DNA from: Emcibacter sp.
GTDB lineage: Bacteria; Pseudomonadota; Alphaproteobacteria; Sphingomonadales; Emcibacteraceae
Assembly (NCBI RefSeq): GCF_963675455.1
Contig: NZ_OY776217.1
Location: 558,001 to 622,000, forward strand
Length of the DNA: 64,000 nucleotides
Direction: 5' to 3'
Below are positions 59,333-64,000 of this stretch, in pieces (the first letter of the stretch is position 1; each line of letters begins with the position of its first letter). A program made the position numbers and the translations under genes. The notes below the pieces were generated by a model that saw nothing but the letters and a program-made list of their open reading frames with translations, searched no databases and was not told the origin of the DNA.

Positions 59333-60604
59333 CTATTGTGCCAGCCAGTTGGGAAGCTGATCAAGCCCAATCAGCTGCTCATAGGTTTGCCGGGGCCGGA
59401 CAACCGAGAATTTATCATCCTTTACAAGCACTTCCGGCACCAGCCGGCGTGTATTATAGGTCGATGACATTACTGCCCCGTAAGCACCGGCAGAGCGAAT
59501 CGCCAGCAGACCGCCACTTTCCAGTGGCATCATTTTCCGGCCTCTGGCAAAGATATCGCCGGATTCACAGACAGGTCCGACCACATCAAAGACCTCCGCG
59601 TCACGTCCATTTTGTACAACCGGGACAATTTCATGATAGGCATCATACATGCTCGGTCTTAGCAAATCGTTCATGGCCGCATCAATAATCAGGAATTTAC
59701 GTTCCTGGCCCTCTTTGACATAAATGACCTGACTGACCAGAATGCCCGCATTCCCTACCAGCAGACGGCCAGGTTCAATGATAATGCGGCAGCCAAGGTC
59801 ACCGACAACCTCCTTGACCATGGCGGCATAGGCGTCGGGAGAAGGAGGCTCCTGTACAGTTGGGTCATAAGGAATACCCAGACCGCCGCCGAGATCCAGA
59901 CGGGAAATTTCGTGGCCGTCCTCCCTGAGCTGTCCAATCAGTCCGCCAACCCTTACAAAAGCTTCCCTGAAAGGTTCGAGCTCGGTCAGCTGGGAGCCGA
60001 TATGCACGTCCAGACCGACCACCTTGATTGCCGGCAGACGCGCCGCCTCGGCATAAATTTTCCGGGCCTCTACCCAGGGCACACCGAATTTATTTTCCGA
60101 TTTTCCTGTCGAAATCTTGGCATGTGTTTTTGCGTCCACATCCGGATTGATACGGAAGGCAATGGCGGCTTCCCGGCCCAGTTCGCTGGCCACCCGGCTC
60201 AACTGATGCAGTTCGGGCACAGATTCCACATTGAACTGATAAATACCGCTGTCCAGGGCAAAGGCCATTTCCCCGGCGGTTTTGGCTACGCCTGAATAAA
60301 CGATTTTCTCCGGCGGAATTCCCGCCGCCAGCGCCCGGCGCAATTCCCCTTCGGAGACCACATCAGCGCCACTGCCTTGGGCGGCCAGGGTGGCTATCAC
60401 CGCCTGGTTGGTATTGGCCTTTACCGCATAACAGAGCAGAAGATCCAGGCCCTGTTTCTCAAACGCCTCGGTAAATACCTTGTAATGTCGCTCCAGGGTG
60501 GCGCTGGAATAACAGTAAAATGGTGTTCCCACGGCCTCGGCAATTTCCCGGACCGGAATCTCTTCCGCATACATCTCGCCATTCCGGTACCCGAAATGAT
60601 CCAT
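59333..60604 (-). CDS. lysA: Diaminopimelate decarboxylase
   Basis: 423 residues. The PLP lysine is in CYAVKANTN, the phosphate loop in DLGGGLGI, and the active-site Cys in VGPVCESGD. It makes lysine from meso-diaminopimelate. The preceding lptM gene is in line on the same strand, 33 bases away. Confidence 0.95.
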   Translation of the reverse strand: MDHFGYRNGEMYAEEIPVREIAEAVGTPFYCYSSATLERHYKVFTEAFEKQGLDLLLCYAVKANTNQAVIATLAAQGSGADVVSEGELRRALAAGIPPEKIVYSGVAKTAGEMAFALDSGIYQFNVESVPELHQLSRVASELGREAAIAFRINPDVDAKTHAKISTGKSENKFGVPWVEARKIYAEAARLPAIKVVGLDVHIGSQLTELEPFREAFVRVGGLIGQLREDGHEISRLDLGGGLGIPYDPTVQEPPSPDAYAAMVKEVVGDLGCRIIIEPGRLLVGNAGILVSQVIYVKEGQERKFLIIDAAMNDLLRPSMYDAYHEIVPVVQNGRDAEVFDVVGPVCESGDIFARGRKMMPLESGGLLAIRSAGAYGAVMSSTYNTRRLVPEVLVKDDKFSVVRPRQTYEQLIGLDQLPNWLAQ

Positions 60605-60637
60605 TGTCTTATCCTTTATTCTAGATCGGCTTTGCTT

Positions 60638-60808
60638 TTATTCGCCTTGTTCCTGAGCGGCGGGCTGATCTGTGGTCTGGTAGCCCGGAGGCGGTTCAAG
60701 CGCACTTCTTTTCCCGCAGGACTGCAGGGAGAGGGACGCAACAACAACCGTCGCAGCCACAAGGGCGCGAAGATAAGGGGCAGATTTCAGCTTATGGCTC
60801 AGGTTCAT
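60638..60808 (-). CDS. lptM: LptM-like small lipoprotein
   Basis: 56 residues, not detected by a simple long-ORF search. The signal peptide ends LSLQSC, and the mature part starts with CGKRSALEPPPGYQ, the usual short hydrophilic LptM/YifL signature (C-G-x-K-x-P-L-x-x-P in E. coli). LptM assists maturation of the LPS export pore LptD. AGGAGA lies 5 bases upstream of the ATG. The position between argH and lysA is conserved widely in Proteobacteria. Confidence 0.85.
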   Translation of the reverse strand: MNLSHKLKSAPYLRALVAATVVVASLSLQSCGKRSALEPPPGYQTTDQPAAQEQGE

Positions 60809-60903
60809 GGTGTTCTCCTGATGGCATATCTAGCATCAGGCGACAAAAGTTTCCACGATTAAAATAAGCGGATAAACAGACAGGACGCGATAATGAAGGT
60901 CGA

Positions 60904-60978
60904 TCAGATTACCGGGACGATAGGTACACTGCAGGAGGCCAGAATTACAGCCGACAGTAACAGAATAATATATTTCAT
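60904..60978 (-). CDS. Tiny lipoprotein candidate (24 residues)
   Basis: ATG at 60978 with AAGGAA 6-7 bases upstream. The peptide is a lipoprotein signal ending in LASC followed by only eight residues (SVPIVPVI). If processed, the mature product would be a lipidated nonapeptide. It lies 95 bases upstream of lptM on the same strand. Confidence 0.5.
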   Translation of the reverse strand: MKYIILLLSAVILASCSVPIVPVI

Positions 60979-61180
60979 CTTATAGTTCCTTTTAATTCCG
61001 TCCCAAACACCCGACGCCCATCCTGACCGCATCATCTTTATAGGCCCTTAACAAGCGGGTCAAATTTAAGTCAAATTCCCATTCACATTTTATTGATGGT
61101 TTATGTGCGCTTGCCTCTTGCCGGACCGTCTGAAGGTGCGTAGGCTTCAGCAGTTCAACCGTAATTCAAGGAGAAGAGAA

Positions 61181-61564
61181 ATGATCGGTTACGTCACATT
61201 GGGGACCAATAAATTTGAAAAAGCGGCAAAATTCTATGATGAGCTTTTGTCGCTCTATAAGGCCGGCCGGGCCATCGAGAGCGACCGGCTGGTCGCCTGG
61301 GCCACCGGACCGGGCAGCCCGATGGTGGCAATTGCCAAACCCTGGGACGGCAAACCCGCCACGGTGGGCAACGGCACAATGATTTCCCTTGCCGCCGCGA
61401 ATAGCGCGCAGGTCGATGAGCTTTACGCCAAAGCCCTGGAACTGGGCGGCAGTGACGAAGGTGCTCCCGGCGAGCGTATCCCCGGTTTTTATGGCGCCTA
61501 TTTCCGCGATCTCGACGGCAATAAACTCTGCGTCTTCCACATGGACATGAGCGCGATGAGCTAA
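61181..61564 (+). CDS. VOC-family (glyoxalase-like) protein
   Basis: 127 residues from the ATG at 61181 (AAGGAGA upstream); the frame runs from 61103. Two beta-alpha-beta-beta-beta modules: IGYVTLGTNKFEKAAKFYDE at the start and FYGAYFRDLDGNKLCVFHM at the end. Metal-ligand positions are partly retained (second-module Asp-Gly-Asn block). Substrate unknown. It converges on argH with 15 bases between. Confidence 0.85.
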   Translation: MIGYVTLGTNKFEKAAKFYDELLSLYKAGRAIESDRLVAWATGPGSPMVAIAKPWDGKPATVGNGTMISLAAANSAQVDELYAKALELGGSDEGAPGERIPGFYGAYFRDLDGNKLCVFHMDMSAMS

Positions 61565-61579
61565 GCCTTCAGGCGCTCT

Positions 61580-62983
61580 TTACTCTGAAAGACGCTTTCG
61601 CGCAGCTTTTACCTGCTCCCGTACCTGTACGGGAGCAGTCCCGCCATAGCTTGTGCGGCTGGCCACCGAATCCTCCACCGACAGGACGCAAAATACATCG
61701 TCGGTGATACTTGCTTCCACCGCCTGCATTTCAGCAAGCGTCAGGCCATCCAGATCACAGCCCTTCTGTTCCGCCTTCGCAACAAGTGTGCCGGTCACAT
61801 GATGGGCGTCCCGGAACGGCATGCCCAGCACCCGGACCAGCCAGTCGGCCAGATCGGTCGCGGTGATAAAACCTCTGGCCGTCGAGGCCAGCATTTTATC
61901 CGCCTTGACTTCCATATCATCAACCATGCCGGTCATGGCGGCAATCACCAGGCTGAAGGCGTTGGCAGCATCAAAAGTTGCTTCCTTGTCTTCCTGCATA
62001 TCCTTGGAATAGGCAAGCGGCAGCCCCTTCATCACGATCAGCAGGCTGTTCAGTGCGCCGATGATCCGGCCCGCCTTGGCCCGGCACAGTTCCGCTGCGT
62101 CGGGATTTTTCTTCTGCGGCATGATGGAGGAACCGGTGGTGAATTTATGGCTGAGGTTGATATAGTCGAACTGGGCCGACGACCAGATGACAATCTCTTC
62201 CGCCAAGCGGGAGACATGGGTCGCACAGATGCTGGCCGTGCCCAGGAATTCCAGGGCAAAGTCCCGGTCCGACACGCTGTCCAGGCTGTTGGCGGTAGGC
62301 CGGTCAAAACCAAGTTCAGAAGCGGTCATAAAACGGTCGGTATTAAAGGAGGTACCGGCCAGGGCCGCCGCGCCGAGCGGGCATTCATTGAGCCGGGCGC
62401 GGGCATCCTGAAGCCGTCCGCGGTCACGGGAAAACATTTCAAAATAGGCCAGCAGATGATGACCGAATGTCACGGGCTGGGCGCTCTGCAGATGAGTAAA
62501 CCCGGGCAGGATCACGTCCGCATATTTGTCCGCCTTTTCCACCAGCGCCGTCTGCAGGCCTTTCAGCGCCCCGTCCATCTGGTCGATGGCATCCCTGACC
62601 CAGAGTTTGAAATCGGTGGCCACCTGGTCGTTGCGGGACCGGGCCGTGTGCAGCCTGCCGGCGGGCTCGCCGATGATTTCCTTGAGCCGGGATTCCACAT
62701 GCATATGAATATCTTCCAGAGCAGGGTCCCAGGTCATCTTGCCGGCCTCGATTTCTTCCCTGACCTGATCCAGCCCTTGCAGAATGGCGTCACCGTCTGC
62801 CCTTGAAATAATGTCCTGGGCCACCAACATCTTGCAGTGCGCTTTTGACCCCTGAATGTCCTGGGCGTATAACTGTTTGTCAAAATCGATGGAGGCGTTT
62901 ATTTTCTCCATGATTTCGGCAGGTCCGGCGGCAAAACGGCCGCCCCACAGGGCATTGGCTGATTTTTTGTCATTTTCGGTCAT
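61580..62983 (-). CDS. argH: Argininosuccinate lyase
   Basis: 467 residues. The fumarase-superfamily signature is GSSIMPQKKNPD with the active-site Ser, and HTARSRNDQVATD and TFGHHLLAYFEM are the other substrate loops. It cleaves argininosuccinate to arginine and fumarate. Divergent from the TlpA-like gene with 37 bases between starts, so promoters are shared or overlapping. Confidence 0.95.
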   Translation of the reverse strand: MTENDKKSANALWGGRFAAGPAEIMEKINASIDFDKQLYAQDIQGSKAHCKMLVAQDIISRADGDAILQGLDQVREEIEAGKMTWDPALEDIHMHVESRLKEIIGEPAGRLHTARSRNDQVATDFKLWVRDAIDQMDGALKGLQTALVEKADKYADVILPGFTHLQSAQPVTFGHHLLAYFEMFSRDRGRLQDARARLNECPLGAAALAGTSFNTDRFMTASELGFDRPTANSLDSVSDRDFALEFLGTASICATHVSRLAEEIVIWSSAQFDYINLSHKFTTGSSIMPQKKNPDAAELCRAKAGRIIGALNSLLIVMKGLPLAYSKDMQEDKEATFDAANAFSLVIAAMTGMVDDMEVKADKMLASTARGFITATDLADWLVRVLGMPFRDAHHVTGTLVAKAEQKGCDLDGLTLAEMQAVEASITDDVFCVLSVEDSVASRTSYGGTAPVQVREQVKAARKRLSE

Positions 62984-63020
62984 TTTTCAATCCTGCAGAC
63001 AAAGGTAAACGGGCAGATTT

Positions 63021-63593
63021 ATGAAAAGAACTCTTCCAGCTCTTGTTGCACTCATCGCTCTGGTTATTGTGGCACTTTTTTTCCTAAAGGACGGAGATAC
63101 GCCAAAAGAAAGCCCGCTGCAAGCCCTGGCGGTGGGAAAAATGGCAAAATTCACCCCCAAAGCCCCCCCGACCCGGCTGTCCGACCTCCCCTTCACCAGC
63201 CCGTCTGGTGAACAGATCACCCTGTCCTCGTTTGAAGGAAAAGTGATCCTTCTGAATGTCTGGGCAACCTGGTGCGCCCCCTGCCGTCATGAAATGCCGG
63301 ACCTGGAGGCCCTGAACCAGGAAATGCAGAGCGATGATTTCCAGGTCGTCATCCTGTCCATGGACCGGGGCGGCCGGGAGGCCTCGCAGAAATTCCTTGA
63401 CGAGATCGGCGTCACCTCGCTTGAGCCCTACCTTGATCCCACCGGTAAATTCAGCCGTTCCATCGGTGTGCTTGGCCTGCCGGTCACTATTCTGATCAAT
63501 GAAAGGGGCGAAGAACTGGGCCGGCTTGTCGGACCGGCGGAATGGAGTTCGCCGGATGCCAGGAGTCTCATTGAACATGTCCTGACGCCCTGA
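63021..63593 (+). CDS. TlpA-like thioredoxin-family protein
   Basis: 190 residues. A membrane anchor (LPALVALIALVIVALFFL) precedes a thioredoxin fold with the redox motif WCAPC at about 92-96 and the cis-Pro in GLPVT. It is a periplasmic disulfide reductase, often for cytochrome c maturation or copper-site assembly. The tail LIEHVLTP is typical. Gene pair with divergent argH is conserved in many alphaproteobacteria. Confidence 0.9.
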   Translation: MKRTLPALVALIALVIVALFFLKDGDTPKESPLQALAVGKMAKFTPKAPPTRLSDLPFTSPSGEQITLSSFEGKVILLNVWATWCAPCRHEMPDLEALNQEMQSDDFQVVILSMDRGGREASQKFLDEIGVTSLEPYLDPTGKFSRSIGVLGLPVTILINERGEELGRLVGPAEWSSPDARSLIEHVLTP

Positions 63594-63664
63594 GGACACT
63601 CTTGTCAAAAAATTCACAGAAGAGCGCTTGACACCATTGCAACAATATAACATAAAAGCAACAT

Positions 63665-63683
63665 AACGATATATTATAACATT
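63665..63683. promoter_or_regulatory. Zur-like box upstream of the TonB-dependent receptor gene
   Basis: AACGATATATTATAACATT agrees with AATGTTATANTATAACATT in 16 of 18 non-wildcard positions. The right arm is perfect. It is 15 bases before the ATG. A further TATAACAT half-site lies at about 63646-63653. The same right arm occurs before tonB (38970-38988). Confidence 0.65.
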
Positions 63684-63697
63684 AATTAGGTATCATA

Positions 63698-64000
63698 ATG
63701 TCTACACTTTCCTCTAGTCGATTGATTTGTCTTTTGTTCGCCGCCTCTGCCGTCCCTGCCCTGGCCGACCCCGCATCTACCGATCCAGGCCAGGTCCATC
63801 AGCATGGTCACGAGATAGAGGAAATTTTTTCCACCGCGACCCCCCATGCCAAGAGCCAGATGGATGTGTTGCAGGGATCGAGCCTGGTCACCGAGGAACA
63901 GCTGGACAGACTGATGGCGGCCACCATCGGTGAAACCCTGACAAATATTCCGGGGGTCAACTCCACTTTCTTTGGCCCGGGCGCCAGCCGACCGGTGATC
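63698..64000 (+). CDS. TonB-dependent receptor, N-terminal part (runs off the window)
   Basis: The first 101 residues are visible. A signal peptide (LICLLFAASAVPALA) is followed by an acidic/His N-terminus (QVHQHGHEIEEIFSTATP) and the start of the plug domain (MDVLQGSSLVTEEQLDRL, ETLTNIPGVNSTFFGPGASR). The HQHGHE stretch resembles the His-rich regions of zinc receptors such as ZnuD, and the Zur-like box fits that reading; substrate is nevertheless an inference because the barrel is outside the window. Confidence 0.8.
   Translation, partial: MSTLSSSRLICLLFAASAVPALADPASTDPGQVHQHGHEIEEIFSTATPHAKSQMDVLQGSSLVTEEQLDRLMAATIGETLTNIPGVNSTFFGPGASRPVI

Noticed and set aside
1..64000. tRNA, rRNA and CRISPR arrays
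   Set aside because: No GTTCGAATCC-like T-loops, rRNA segments or regularly spaced repeats were seen when reading both strands of the gaps.

Overview
This is a moderately GC-rich chromosomal segment from an alphaproteobacterium. The evidence is gene order and gene families: a SUV3-like RNA helicase next to an S4 RNA-binding protein, FdxA and CarD; metX-metW; hisC followed by a prephenate/arogenate dehydrogenase; ftsE-ftsX-DUF218-plsC-DUF2125; and a CpdR-like receiver, TIGR02302 protein, lysA, LptM-type lipoprotein and argH block. A marine Emcibacter- or Kordiimonas-type lineage would fit, but that is only an inference. I saw no rRNA, tRNA or CRISPR array.

Layout. 1-2600: thioesterase fragment, nuclease-like protein and M48 lipoprotein protease. 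2666-8462: a three-gene RND efflux operon on the minus strand. 8666-15726: a catalytically degenerate phosphoesterase, CarD, FdxA, TerB, a retropepsin-like protein, S4 protein and SUV3-like helicase, all on minus. 15861-18747: an AT-rich membrane protein, an NTP/NDP-type carrier and an aldo/keto reductase. 18751-21040: a complete 2,290-bp IS1595-family element with 24-bp inverted ends and an 8-bp target duplication, carrying passenger ORFs and a strongly folded segment. 21129-24910: an Lrp regulator, a ThDP enzyme and an ALDH7-type dehydrogenase. 25010-30273: CbiX-like protein, SDR, Fur-box-preceded feoAB, and an LplT-like transporter. 30724-33372: etfBA and 3-hydroxybutyryl-CoA dehydrogenase. 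33429-37870: polysaccharide deacetylase, YHS protein and M13 peptidase. 37910-44345: a polyhydroxyalkanoate region (phaR, PhaC-like, phaA, phaB) interrupted by two tonB paralogues and exbD. 44409-63593: methyltransferase, NfeD/slipin pair, and the amino-acid and envelope housekeeping block. 63698 to the end: the start of a TonB-dependent receptor.

How genes work together. Beta-oxidation and PHA metabolism are linked: EtfAB accepts electrons from acyl-CoA dehydrogenases, the 3-hydroxybutyryl-CoA dehydrogenase and thiolase handle C4 units, PhaB makes the polymer precursor, and PhaR probably represses. A shared TTGCACTGCA-type element occurs near both etfBA and phaA, and a TGC-rich repeat cluster precedes phaR. 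The most specific regulatory signal is a 19-bp Zur-like palindrome in front of both tonB-tonB-exbD and the terminal receptor gene, suggesting one zinc-uptake regulon. The most unusual structures are the passenger-carrying IS1595 element and a phosphoesterase that has lost most of its metal ligands.
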